This document shows positions 23,801 through 37,192 of a DNA stretch of 64,000 nucleotides, piece by piece (within the stretch, counting starts at the first letter, position 1; each line of letters opens with the position of its first letter). Source of the DNA: Monarcha castaneiventris obscurior (lineage: Eukaryota; Chordata; Aves; Passeriformes; Monarchidae); NCBI GenBank assembly GCA_026261815.1, contig JAMPIT010000258.1, forward strand, positions 18,742,501-18,806,500, written 5' to 3'. The position numbers were made by a program, and so were the translations under genes. The notes beneath the pieces are model-generated. The model was not told the origin of the DNA. It ran no database searches and saw only the letters and a program-made list of their open reading frames with translations.

Positions 23801-26800
23801 AAATATTTAAAGTCCAGTTCCTAATACTCATCAGACCTGCTCTTTGGTGCCCTGGTGTATCCCTCAGCATTCACAACCCATGGAGCTACATGAAACATGT
23901 ATTACACATTTCATTTGACACCAAGACATTCACAAGACATTCATGTTACATTCATGTTTTCACACATGTTCCTCTGAAAAACACTCTTTCTTTTGTAGCT
24001 TGTTCATGAGGATGCAGCAAATACAGAAAACTCAAGAAAGAGGAAAACCCAGGCAACAAAAAACAGCTACAAAGACACAAAGCATTTGTAAGCCCTGGGA
24101 TTCTGCCATGAATGACACCATCACCAGGGCATTGAGGACACACCTCACAGGAATTTCCTGCACTGTTTTGTTCCATAAAGCCACACTTTTCATGTCCCCT
24201 GCAGGACAGACACCTCTGCACTTTGAGAAGCCCCCACCTCCTGCAGAGTATCTCCTCTATACTATCCGTTTTGGATACAAGGCTAAGCTCAGAGCAGGAC
24301 TAAAAAGACAACCATTCTTAAGGCATTAGGCATGTTCACACTGGAATTTGTGTATTTCTCCAGATGACTGGAGTCCTACAAACAATTGTTCCATCAATCA
24401 TTATTCAGATACTTTCCTCCTATCAAGGTATCTCTATCCTTGGAGATATATTCAAAACTTCATTTACAAGGCTCTGAAGAACCTTATTGAAAAGTGAGGC
24501 CAGCCCTGCTCTGAACCTAAAATTTTGTCTGGTTCTGTGAATTACATTTGATTTACTCCAACCCTGAGATTTGCTGCCTTTAATCTTAATGGTTACCATC
24601 TGTTCTAATGGTGGTTCACTGAAATTATTGTAATTCACTTGATTATTGTAATTATTATCTAAAAATAAAATCATATTTCCTCAAAATGGGTTAATTGATA
24701 CAAAGTGAAACTGCCCATGCAATTATCTAAAGTGGTAGCAAGAAAGATACCTCTTAATTTTCCACTTTCTAAAGAGACCATACTCTGTGTGTGTATATTT
24801 ATATATTTCTACGTATGTATATGCTCCAGTAAAGTGCTACATAAAACCTGTTACAGGAGTGGTTCTTTAAAAAATTATCTGAGAGACTATGCCTTTGACT
24901 TCATCATGATTTCTCATCATAATTATCTTCCAGGCAAAAACTATACTGTCAAGCATTAGCAGAAGACTCATGAAGGCAGCAAGGAAGTAACTTAAGAACC
25001 AAAAAGTCACTTCTGAGAGAAGACAACAGCCATTTCAGGTTGAGGAGTGAAGCCTGAACTGAAAGTAACAGTCGGAAAAATGAAGTGCCATAATAATAAT
25101 AAAATAATAAATAAACTAGCTTTTGAAGATTCTTTGTGGTAACTTGGCACTGTGAATTATTAATAACCAAAGCTTTCAAGCTCTCCTAAATTAACTTACA
25201 TAAGATTGCTCTCCTCATTTAAAAATATTCTGTTTAACAAATTGTTAGGCTAAAGGATAAGAAAATTATTAGATTAGAATATGTCTGTCAGTGATATAAT
25301 AGGGGACACTGTCAAATTATTATGTAAAGAAATATATTCTTGTTTGGGTAACACACAACTCTTTACTTTGATCACTGCTTCTGAAAATCCTCACTCATTC
25401 AATGCCTTATTCATCCAGCTGGCCAGCTTAGCTACAGACAACTGACTGGACTAAAAGAAAGAAGTGGCAAGCGATCATGTGGGAAAAAAGATTAGAAAAG
25501 GAAAGGTGGGGAGCAAGGGATTTGTGCAAGGGTATATTTGCAAAGTTGGCAAGAACATCAGAAGTTGAAATTACAGGTTTCTTGTGGGAAAATGCAGTAA
25601 GTGGGAATTCTGGAGGCTCCTGCCAGAGCAAAAGGATTAAAAGGTAGCAGCTCAGCAACACACACAGGCAGCTGGTGGCCAACGTGACAGCAGGACAGTG
25701 TGAGCAGAGTTTGACTCTGCACAGGCTGCCTGGCTCTGCACAGTCCTGGCAGGTGGTAGAGGGGTAAGAAGGCTGAATCACTGGGACAGAACCAAGGAAT
25801 ATGAAATGTCTTCAGGATTCCTTTTCAGAAAAGATTAATTAATATCTACCAGAACGAAGATTCATACATTGTTTCTGTCATGACTGCCTAGTGTCTACTT
25901 TTATGCCCTTAAAGCATCATGCAGTTTTTACACTCTTCATATTGCCAGAAACTATCATTTTTAGGGGCATATAAGGCTCATTTCCTTTGAGGTGACTGCT
26001 CTGTGGTAAAGCTCTAAATGTGGTACAAGCAGCTCTGAAATAGAAAGACATTGAAGTATTATTAGTGTTTGGTCTTTCTCCCCCCTTCTGTAAGAATTCT
26101 GCTGATGTAGAGAAATTAAAATCAGTAGGAGACCTGAGAACAGAACATAAGGGCTGCAGAATCATATTCTCCCTAAGCTGGCACAAAAATTAACCTTTGG
26201 GAAATTGAATGGACAGTTGCTAAAAAGATACAACTACCCTAGGGCACATAATTTTCATGGCATTAACCTTTCCTTCATAGAGCAATGCCAATATCGAACA
26301 TGCTGCATACTGCTTCTACAGTGACTAGACAGCATCCAAATTGGATTTAAGCAAATTATTTAGCTTATTAGGCATCCTAATGTCCAGTATTTAATTCCAT
26401 TAGGAACAATTAAACTTTCAGCTGGCGAAAACAAAAAAAGTAATCCCACAGAAATGAGAACAAAATCAGATTTGTCCCAGCTGACCTTGGCATTAATTAC
26501 ACAGCCAAAGACAACAGTAAGTTTAGGGAAATCCAGGTACGATGTATTATGTACAACTTTGAACAATGCATATCATCCACACAGCTTTTAATCATGCACT
26601 CTCCAATCTATATCACAACTTAAAATAATATTGCAACTAGCAACTCCAGAAACAAGGATAATGTAAATGGGGACGCAGAGCAGATTTTGTCATATAATCG
26701 TCCCCAAAGATAGAAGAAATCTTGGATGGAGAAATTTTCATTGATGTTTATACAAAGCAATTTAATTCTGAACCAGTAACTGAATCTCATTAGTTTATAC

Positions 26801-29800
26801 AATGAATTGATACTTCCACACAATCTTTTCATTTCAGTTTTAAAAGAAAAACATCACCAGTGTGGATGCTTTAAAGAACTAAAGAGTAATAAAGTTTATA
26901 AGCTAATTGAGGTAGTTATGCTGTGCAAGTTCTTAAAAAAGACTTCCACTGTTTAAAAATATCCCTAAGCATACTAAAAATATCCCCCAGAGAAAGGAAA
27001 GTTCAACTACATGTTCATGTCCTATGGGTACACAACTCACTATGCCCTCCCTTCTAGGAGGGCCAGTAGGAAAGGTGAACCACAGTGCATTCAGTGGGAA
27101 CCAGGAATTTTTTCTCCCTGCATTTCCTATGGTCAGGGCTGAAAAAGTCATTGCATTACAGAGAAGAGCAAAAATTCTGGGAACTTCCTCAGGCTTCGAG
27201 ACAATTCCAGAAAAAAAAATCATTCATGAATTAGTTTTCATCAGAGTATAGCTGACTTGGATCCTACTGTCCTCGACACCTTCTCTTCTGGCCTTTTTGT
27301 GCTTTAATTTGTAAGTAAAACAGGCACTATTAAAAGCAGGGGAAACAGTACCTGCTTCTTGTTATGGGCTACCACAATCAGGCGGTGCCAGCAGGGGAGG
27401 ATGAACAAAGAGGGAGGGTGGCTCTTCCTGCATTGCCTGGGGTGACCAGCACAACTCTCACACACAGAACATTTAGGTGCATCTGCTTCTCTATTATACA
27501 AGTCTCTAACAACCTGCTAAGGTGCAAATGCTTACTGTTACTCACAAGAGCTACGCTCAGAAATTGATTGGGAAGACTACAAATAAAGAACATTTATTGA
27601 ATTACTGTGCTTTATCCATTTCAAAGCAGTAGAAGCTTTCCAATGCCTCCCTTGTCAGTAGAAGACATTAAAAGGTTTCATTACCACAGTTAGTGCTTTT
27701 CATCAGCATCAGCTTGTTCTCTCTCAGTTGCATTGCTCTCAGTGAATGATTAATGTTGAAATCCTCTTCTCTTTGAATGTTTATCATCCTTTTAGATACG
27801 GTTGGAAGTTTAATTTTTCAGGGCATTGTCAAATAAAATGTGTTGCTGTTCTTGAAAGTTAAATACTCCACAGATAACCAGAGCCTCCCCTGTTTCTAGC
27901 AGCAGGCTATTCCTTTCTAGTAATGATGGAACAGATCTGTATTTTGGCACATATATTTTTCATTGCAAAGCATTACTAAAATGAATAACAGAAATTAGCA
28001 ACTGAAAAGGATTGTGAAGGAATCACTTCCAGGAAAGGTTAATTTCAATCCAGAAGTCCCTTAAAGGAGCAACACAGGAAACGTAGGCTAATCAATGTAT
28101 GGTAATGAGTTTCACAAAGATCAGAATCTGGGTTGATAAACTTTTCTATGTTCACAAAAGAAAAGAAGAGTCTATTGGAATGGGAAACTCTCATGCAGTT
28201 TCTCTCCGTGCTCTTTGACAGGCAATTTATGCATCAAATTTAGCAAGATTTTAAAAGGACCAGTGATTTTTTTTTTCTCTCTTGGAATGAGGTTAGAGGA
28301 CAGTCAGTCACAAGAGCTGTTTTGTAAGAGGATCTCTACAACATCCTGGACAAATGTAATGACAAAGGCTGCCTAAGCAATTCACTTCCTAGTTCAAAAC
28401 TCATGTATTTCCCTAAGCAACTTCTTTGTGCCAGATGCCCTAAGAAATATGCAGGACAGTCAAAAGTATATTTTCCCAGAGTCAAAATGAGCCAAAGGGC
28501 TACTTTTAATCGAAGGAGCAATTCTAAACCAAAGACAGTCAAAGTCACTGAAAGCTATGGAATAGGGTTTCCAGCTATAGTTTATTTATTTATTTTCTAT
28601 TAAATCTCTGTGTAACTTCAATTCCATCCAAAACTGTATATATTTGATCCTGTCCTGGTATTTTGCATTTATCTATGATATTCAAAGCACTATATTGTTT
28701 TGAAATGGTTTTCTTTTTTTACAACATACTTAATAAAACAGCTGAATATATTTCTAAATTATTGTTAATTTTTTTTATTACTACTATGGTAGAACTGCTA
28801 TCATAATCTTTATACTTTCTGTAATTCCTTTCAGGACTCACATTTTTCATTCAAATGGCTATGCAAAGCTTTAAGAGCTAAATCATGGGACGAGATCAAC
28901 CATATGTAACAGTATTACTAGAAATCATTAGAGACAAATCTGCACAACACTTCAGATTTGTACTTCCCTGTTCATGTGCTGTTTCATGTCACATTGAAGA
29001 AAAAGAAAAATCTTACTCTACGCCTAAAGGGGATTTCAAGCCTTAGAACGTAAATAAATACACGAATAAATGAGCACCCAAAAAATACTTAGTAGCAGCA
29101 GAAACCATACTTTATTCATCTAAGAGCAGACTCCAGTACACATATCTAGTGTTTCACTTCAGTGCAATATCTTTAAGGTCCATTAAAAAAAAATTCTAGA
29201 TTGAAAGAAAAAATATATTTTCAGAGTTATAAATTCAAATGTAGATAATTTGAGAAGCTGGTATTTTGAAGGCTGGATGTTTTGATGGGTGATGTGAAAT
29301 ACTTACTGCTGGCTTTCCAGTATCACCACAAATTCATACCACTAGTTTTGGCCTCCTATGCTAGAGGGCTTGCTGGCCAGTTTTTAAGACTTTTGAAAAC
29401 CTACTTAGATACTGGAAACAGGAAAAAAAAAAAGAGGAGAAGAAAATGGTAGGATGAGAAAAATTGCACAAGAGAGAGATTATAAATTATGTCCTTCATA
29501 GGCAGAAAATAAATCCTTAGAATCCAGAGGGTAAAGAAGAAACTAAGATTGACCTCCTGCTGTTGAATCAGCTCTAAATATTCTGAGTCATCTTGATTCT
29601 CAGCTATAAAAAAGCTCCCAGTTCAGTGGAGAGTAAATTGCATAAAGAACTCTGCAGAGTTTATATCCAAGGCAGAGAGAAATGTCAGTCAGGGTCTCCT
29701 GGGAAGCATGAAAATAAGATATTGCTGTATTGCTACAAAACATATCCCCCCATAAAAACCTTAAAAAGGACAAAGCCTACCAGTGTAGTTAGCACAGTTC

Positions 29801-30149
29801 ATAGCTCTCTGCTAAGAATTCAGAAGTTCCTTGCACATTAACATAATTTTCACAAAATTTAGATATGTGGTTGATGACATATCTGAAGTACACAGAAGTC
29901 AATATTCTCACAGGTACATATATTAAAGCATCTGCCCACTGCCAGAGTTAGTAATAGTCTAATTCCTTCATTCAGAAAAGGTAAGTTTAGGAATTTCTAA
30001 AAGTTAAAAACAGGTGAAACAATTATACTTACTCTAGAGATTCCAGTGAGTATACTTATAGGCACAAGTGGAAAACAAAGTGAAAGCCAGAAAAAACTAT
30101 GTAAGATATAGACTGTTTAAATTACTAAATTATAGCAATACACTTAATT

Positions 30150-30165
30150 ATTCTCATATGAGAAT
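30150..30165. other. 16-bp perfect palindrome
   Basis: ATTCTCATATGAGAAT is its own reverse complement and is centred on a CATATG E-box. It could be a symmetric protein-binding site or a chance palindrome. Confidence 0.35.
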
Positions 30166-33100
30166 TCCTAAGCCTAAAATTGCAAAAATGTGAAAGATGA
30201 GCTAAAGCTTGCACCTGGTGATACTAAGAAGTTCCAGGTTAAGACTGCTAGGTTTCAGGTAGTTAAGGCTGAGTCCAGCAGGCAGTCAGACTGCCTTGTC
30301 CCAGGCATTTCCCTTAGAGAAAGAGAGCTAAGGTTGCTTCACAGCTGCTACCTGGACACCTGTTTTCAGCATACATGTTAAAAAAAGTACTTCACTTACC
30401 AAAAAATGAGTTAAAACATCTCACACAAAACAGAAATAAACCAGGTTTTGCACAACAACATACAAGGTAGGGAAAACTCAGGTTAAAGGAAAATTGAACA
30501 ATACTTTTGGACAATAATTGGCATTTGGAATCTAAATATATTGTCTGTCATAACAGCTTCATGAGCTGGTACTGCTGGAGAAACTAACTCCTGATATTGC
30601 ATGGCTTTCAGGAGATAAATCTCAAAATCTAATGCTTACATTAACTTCTTTAATGTAAAAGGTACGAGCTAGAAAACAATAAATAAACAAATGCAACAAC
30701 ATACCTCTACAATTCAATGATACAGAACACAAGTATAGACTGTGTAAATGATGCCTTGAACCAGCAGAAGCCCTTAACAGCAATAGAAAAAAAGAGATTT
30801 TTGTGCAGCTCAGGTTCTGTACAGCTCAAAGGTGCAGATTCAGGTTTGAGCTTGTAAAGTGTTACAGAACTTATGGGTTTTTTTCCTCCAGCCTGGATAA
30901 GCAGATATAAACTTCTAATTCTATCCACTAGGATCAACAGATCAAATGAGTTTAATTTCTTTGAATTAGACTAATGAAAGAATCTAAAACAGAAGACAGA
31001 ATACCCAGGTGCACCCTTTCTATCATTTGTAAATTGAATAGGACAGAAATGTTGTGAGTAGTAGTTTACAGGACTGTTCAGTAGAGAAAAGCTGACACTG
31101 AAAGGTATAAAGTTTAGTATCACAAGAAGAATGAAGCAGAGACCCTGGTTTTCTTATCACTAAAAGTTTCCATATATCTGCTTAGATAATTTCTCCCACA
31201 AGGTTATAAATTAATTAGGAATAAAGTTCACTAAATATTGTTAAAAAGGGCAAGAGCACAGAAACCAGATCTACCTGTTATAATATCATTGCTTAGGCAG
31301 AGTTGAGCCTACGCTTGTGAGCAAGCTCTAAGCAGTGCAGAAAACCTAGTTCTGCCTTCTTGCAAGAGAGAAACTCTCTTGGTATTCCTCTAATGTAAAT
31401 CACTCTGATGTCCACCTTTTCTTTTACTCTTAACCTGCAGGCTACTCATGAAAAAGTAGTATTTTTCTGAGAAGAGTGAAATAGAACTTGACTAACGTGT
31501 GTAACTATTCCCTGCTGTAACTTCCAGCAAGCACATTCCCATCTCCTTCCTGGGCTGAAGTACTTACTGACCATCATACAGCTTTCACTGTGCTGGCCCT
31601 GCTCAGCTCCCAGCCACAAGTGCCAGGCCAGGCCCTGGCTGAGGGCTAAGCCCCTCTTCACCCACTGCTGGAGAGCTCAGGATAAAGCGCTGCCAGGACA
31701 TCAGTGGTGCAGAGAGCAACAGCATCCCAGACACACTTCCCTGAGAAACAAGCTAGGACTTGTGTACAGTCCTGTGTCCTACCCTGTACCCATTCACACC
31801 TGCTCAAATACTCTGATAGTCAAGCCAACAAAGGCTGGCAGACTTTCAGAAAAGCAGATTTATATTGTGGTCCATGCAAAGCAGATAATTGAAATACAGG
31901 CTGGCAAAGCCACACATTAGTGGCCACTTAGTTACTACTGCACCTCTGCAAATAAACAGTTTCTCTGACAGACAGCCCAGTCCTTTAAACTGCAGACACA
32001 TCACATCGCTCCAAGCAATCATCACCAAATGAGTTACCACTGTTGCCACTCGCACCTCCTGGCTGCTCTTCCCTGTTAATGGTAGGGAGAACACATAATG
32101 AGACTTTTAAAGGAAGGTTGAGAAAACTCACAGACCTTTTAATCACCCAAATATCTAAACCCAGATACACAAATTCTGCATGCTTGTCCTATCCAGTTGC
32201 TTTAAAAAAAGAATTACAGCTGATACAACATTTTAATCACCTTTTGATCCTGGAGAACAATGATAATAACAAGTGATTGTAGAATGCAATCTGCTACAAC
32301 ATATTTGTTGTTTTCCACCTCTGTAACTTACCAAATGTGGGTGTAGAATTCTTATTCAGATTTTCCAAATTATGCCAGAAATGGAACAAGGCAAACCAAT
32401 TTCCCCCAACATTCAGGAAGAGAAATCATGTTTCCTAATCCCCATCTACAGGTCTAGTTGCTCTGTACCCTCTCCCTAAATAATTTCATTACAAACGTAT
32501 GCAATAGCATCATGATATCACCAGAGTTTTGGATCCCCTGATGCCATTGGATTTGATGATACAGAGGCCATGAGTCTTGCTGCTGTCTCAGTGTGACATA
32601 GCACAAGCAAGAAAAGCCAGTGGATCTGCAGTGATTTGTGTCACAATGGATCACAAACATCACTTGAAAACAGCGAACATAAATTGCCAAAATACAAAAC
32701 TTGCTGAAATTATGTGACAGAAATAATGCCAGACAATGAAGCAATTTTATATCCACATGGAAATAACTTCCAAAATGTGCTGATAAAAAACCCCAAACAC
32801 CTTAATTCAAAAGGCAAAGAAGGCTCCATGACTCTACTGAGGATGAGAATTTCTTCAGGAAAGGTCACTTAAGTCTTAATGTTTACACCATAAAAAACTT
32901 CTGCTTGACATGCTGCTATATTCTCCCACAATTTATGACATCCCCCACTCTCCATTTGTCAGATAACTCTAACTGTATCACAGCAGGATCTATGCATCCC
33001 ACAGGAACCAAAGCACTGCTTTCACAGCACCAGTATGAGGTAAGGAGATAGGTACCAAGATGCAGAGTCTAGGAATTAGATGCACAGGGAAATCCTAAAA

Positions 33101-35099
33101 CTCCTCAAGTGTTACTTCTGAAGTCCAATACTAAGCATGACTGAAATCCCCAGAACAACTGATTGCCTGAAATCCAGGAATAACAATGCCTAATTGCCTC
33201 TGCAGCAAGGCCCAAGTGGGCCTTCAGTACGGTGCATGAGTCTGTGGCTGAGCAGAAAATTGAATGCAAATGTCCCACTCTCACTCAGACTAAGAAATGT
33301 TCATCTGAAGAGGTTCCACTTCGATCTGCAGTCCACAGAATCCAATGATACCAGTGTGCACATGCAAGCCAGGAAAGACTGTGCTGAAAACACAGCTTAA
33401 TCTTTTCCCTCAGGCTCCCTCATACCAAGTCAGCTGGCAGCCTGAGAAGAGCCATCAGGATTTTTCATTATAATTAGCATGCACTAAAAGATAAGCAAAA
33501 TGGTGCTTGAAATTTTTGTGTGAAGCAAATGTTTTGGATGTAGAAATGGCTTAAGAAAAACAGGAACAAAACCTCTGCCAATATAAATAAGCACACCTAT
33601 CCTAAACTGAGTTACTTGTGTGAAACCTGCCCTGTGCAGAGTTACATTCTCCTTCATAGCAATAATTTATTGGGTTCCACAAGACATGTAACTCAAATGT
33701 AAAATGGTTTAAGAATGAAAAGAATTCTAGACTTACAGAGTATTATTATCAAGATTTAATCCCAAAATTATGGGTGCAGCTCAGAGGTACTTCATTTCCC
33801 TGTATTCTGGCAGTTCAGAACATCACAATACCTTAAAATGAAGTTGCAGGCATAGGGACTCCCTTCATTCCCTCTCATGAAAGAATAGTATAGGGACAGG
33901 AATTTTGTTGACAGCAGTCACAAGTGATTGCCAATTAACAGAGGGCAGCCTATAAACATAAGCAATACATTGACAGTTGCTGAGAGTATTTGACTGAAAA
34001 ATACACCCAAGAACTTTGCTATGTTCCTACTATATTTTCTTACCTCAGCTAATACGGAGCATAGCAACATCATGTGGCTTCTCTGAGACTGACACCTGCT
34101 GCTTGAAATCATGTTCACCTGCAAAGGAAACACAGGATATTGCATCCATCTGTGAGAAGCTGGCCTTGTTTATAGCCATGTGCTGACAGCAAACTAGAAA
34201 AGGCCTGCTTAAAACGCAGGTTTGTACCAAAATAACAAATGGTGAGCATTACATCAGTGAAGAGGACTGTTCATGTTCACTTCTTTATTCCAGTACGAAA
34301 GATCTCCAAATTAGTTTAGATTTTACTATTTTGTTACATAGATTACAGCCTTTCTTGTTCCAAATAATAGTATCTATACAAAGATTTGTACTTAAAATCG
34401 TACTAATTATATCCCTGACAACGTCAACAAAAAAATCCTTTATCTCTTTTTGGCAGAGCTTTTCTAATTCTGTTGACTTCAAAGAAACTTAAGCATGTTA
34501 TAAACAAGAGGACTTTGCTGAAGAAGCATTAGTTGAAAGCTTAAATGTTTTCAAAATTTAAATTTGAATCTATTAGGCTTCTACAGAAGCATGGGAACAC
34601 AGGACTAAAAGGAAGTACCAAGCTGTGATGTTGTGTCTTGCAATCCCAGTTCAGTGGAACTTTGGTTCTTAAGGATCCACAGAATATTTATACTCAACAC
34701 TGCACCTACAAAAACTTTCCTATTCCCTTGCATGAAAATTAAGATCTGTTGTTAAAATTAAAACAAAAAAAAGCAATAACTGCCTAGAAGAAAAACTTGC
34801 ACTACTAATCTCTGCTATAGGAAAAAGCAGAGCAGAAAACAAAGTACTGTGGATGTAATGATACTAGGAAACAGCCCATGACTGATACAGTAAATTGACT
34901 AAAATCTCTAGAGAAGTTAGAATCTGCAAGAATTAGAAAACATCTAAATGCTGGGTAGTCCCTCTAGATTGCTCTCTTCTTCTTTAAAAACACCCCACAT
35001 AACCAATATAACCACTATTTCTCTGATTATTTAATTTTTAAAACTCTACTTTAAAAGCTTCCCTCTAGGCTCTTCCTAAAAGATACTGAAATAGTCCAT

Positions 35100-35345
35100 T
35101 AGCTGTGTTCTGTTTTTCCCAGCTGTTCCCCTCACTGTTCTTCATTGATGTCTCACCATTCACCCATTTTTTATGCTCTCTCCTTCTGGTTTCCCTGTGT
35201 TCTCCCTCCAGTTTCTCTTTATCCTTTCCCTCATTCAGTTTCTTGCACATAGCACATCTTTCAACATCCTGCATCTTCTTCTCTCTGTCTTCCACGGCCT
35301 CCCAAATTCATTTTTTATTCCCTTTCTTCCTCTGATATTTTAGTA
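35100..35345. repeat. Pyrimidine-rich (plus strand) asymmetric tract
   Basis: About 245 bp dominated by C and T on the plus strand, with runs such as CTCTCTCCTTCTGG and CTTCTTCTCTCTGTCTTCC. All stop codons contain purines, so such a strand stays open by chance, which explains the reading frames here. It may be low-complexity sequence or a degraded element. Confidence 0.6.
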
Positions 35346-37075
35346 AACTGCAGCTGGCTCTTTCTCCCTCTCATGCCCTGCCTGTGCATGTGCATATTTC
35401 ACACAGGGCTTGAGGCTCAGCAGTCCAGGAGTCAGCACACTAAAGAGAAGAGAAAGCAGATGCTTCCAAGCAATATCAGAAAAACAAACTCTGCTCTGTG
35501 TGTACAGCCTGGCTCCCAGTAATGCACTGATCATCTCTGATGCTCTGCTCCCCTCGTGAAGGTGGCTGGGGGAGCCTGACATTGTGCCTCCCTCCCCTCA
35601 CAAGAGTCAGTAGCAATGTCAAGCAGAGAGATTGCTCAATTCTGTGAGACTTATGCACCCACCAGCTGGGTCTCCCTTGGAGCTGGAAGCATTTTACCTG
35701 TGACCCTGTCACTCTGGGCATTCTTCCCCTGTCTTTGGTGCTCTAAAACACAGCAGCAGTTATCTGCATTCGGCTTATGTTTATCCAAAGCAATGAACAA
35801 AAAAGTGCTTCATAAGCAAGCAAATATGGCATATGTTCTTGGAATTTCTCTCATGAGGCTGAATTTATTTATCAAGCAAATAGAAAATGGTGCTCTACTG
35901 TTGATCAATTTACTTTTATGAATCCAGGGCCAAACTCCGCTGTTCATATTCCTTTCAAATCCTCTCTCAGGCAAGAGACCCAGAGACTCCTTGACACTCC
36001 ATTATAGTTACATAATATAACCATTAATATTGCATATGGAGATGTGCATGTACAGCTACTGCACATTGGGACTACAGACTCTGTTCACTAAAGAGACACC
36101 AACATAGCAGTTATTTATTATTTATTGAGTGCTAACAATACATGGAAGAAAAGGGAACAAGCTCTGAGCATTAAGGACCAGTATGTGGCTGCTCTTCAGC
36201 TGTTACCTCAAGAATAAAAAGGGCCTAAGATTCATCTTCTCCAGAGTAGCATCAAAGGAGCAACATGTTCTTGATAATGTTGTGTAAGTACTGCAGATGT
36301 GTGTTGGCCAGTGTCAAAAGCTCTCAGTGCACTCAAACGGGCATGAACTCTGGAGCCTGAGATATATCCCAGAATTTTTTTTCCACAGCATGGAGATAGG
36401 CACTGGTCAGAGCCTGGAATACTCTTTACACACACAATACATGAAATTGCCTTTCCAGAGGTTGCTGCTATGAGTTTGGAGAAAGATGAGTGAGCCTGAA
36501 TGAGACATCAAGAAGCCGTCTGTGAGAGCATGGCTGAAATGCTACAAGCATCCCTATAAATATCTCTTGGTAAAGAACTAGTTCTGTTTTAATGATATGA
36601 AGTCTTTTTATGTAACTAGTTACTAGGCAGCCTATGAAACAGTTTTCCTGGCAGCACCCCACTGCATGCATTAGGCAGCCTGTCTCCATTGAGCTGCTCT
36701 TCTGGGGGCATGCCTAACAACAACCTACAGGATCCCGTTCCAGACAAGCCTACCCCTGCCACGTATCATCACTGATCTGCCTCACTGCCAGACTAGGGTG
36801 TCATACTCACAGCTGTGCTGGCTTGGGAAGAGACAGCAAGCACACACCTCCAGGAGGAGCTCTGGACAAGAGCATTTGGCTGAGCGGCGGCAGCTTTGAG
36901 TGACGGCAGCATGAGAGCCAAAGGTGAACTTCACACTTGGCGGCTGTAGGCTGAATATCCTCACTTAGCACAGTCAATTCAAACCTGCTCTCACATCCCA
37001 TTTGGATCAAAACTCACTCAATTTATACCTCCCCTTAACATGAGACAATTGCATTCGTGTTTCTAGGGCAGGGTT

Positions 37076-37192
37076 TTCATAGAATCATAGAATCATAGAA
37101 TCATTAAGGTTGGAAGAGACCTTTAAGAACATTAAGTCCAACCATCAACCCAGCACTAGGACTGTAACCCCTAAACCACCAACTCTTAGCTC
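37076..37192 (-). mobile_element. CR1 LINE 3' fragment, minus orientation
   Basis: It begins with three ATAGAATC-type terminal repeats (CATAGAATCATAGAATCATA), then AAGGTTGGAAGAGACCTTTA, AAGTCCAACCATCAACCCAG and CCCCTAAACCACCA. The intact terminal octamer repeats mark the true CR1 3' end at the low coordinate. It is 5'-truncated to roughly 115 bp and is the only clear CR1 between 18 and 64 kb. Confidence 0.95.

Larger units (their letters stand above)
17886..37075. other. Non-coding interval upstream of PLPPR5, proximal part
   Basis: About 19 kb of AT-rich sequence with no recognisable coding exon on either strand. The reading frames present are short, in all frames and without protein-like composition. 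No clear CR1 copy was seen between 17.9 and 37.07 kb. Items noted separately are a 16-bp palindrome at 30150 and a pyrimidine-rich tract at 35.1 kb. Slightly GC-richer patches at about 25.6-25.76 and 31.55-31.72 kb show no recognisable gene. Regulatory elements for the neighbouring gene may be here but cannot be recognised without conservation data. Confidence 0.7.
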
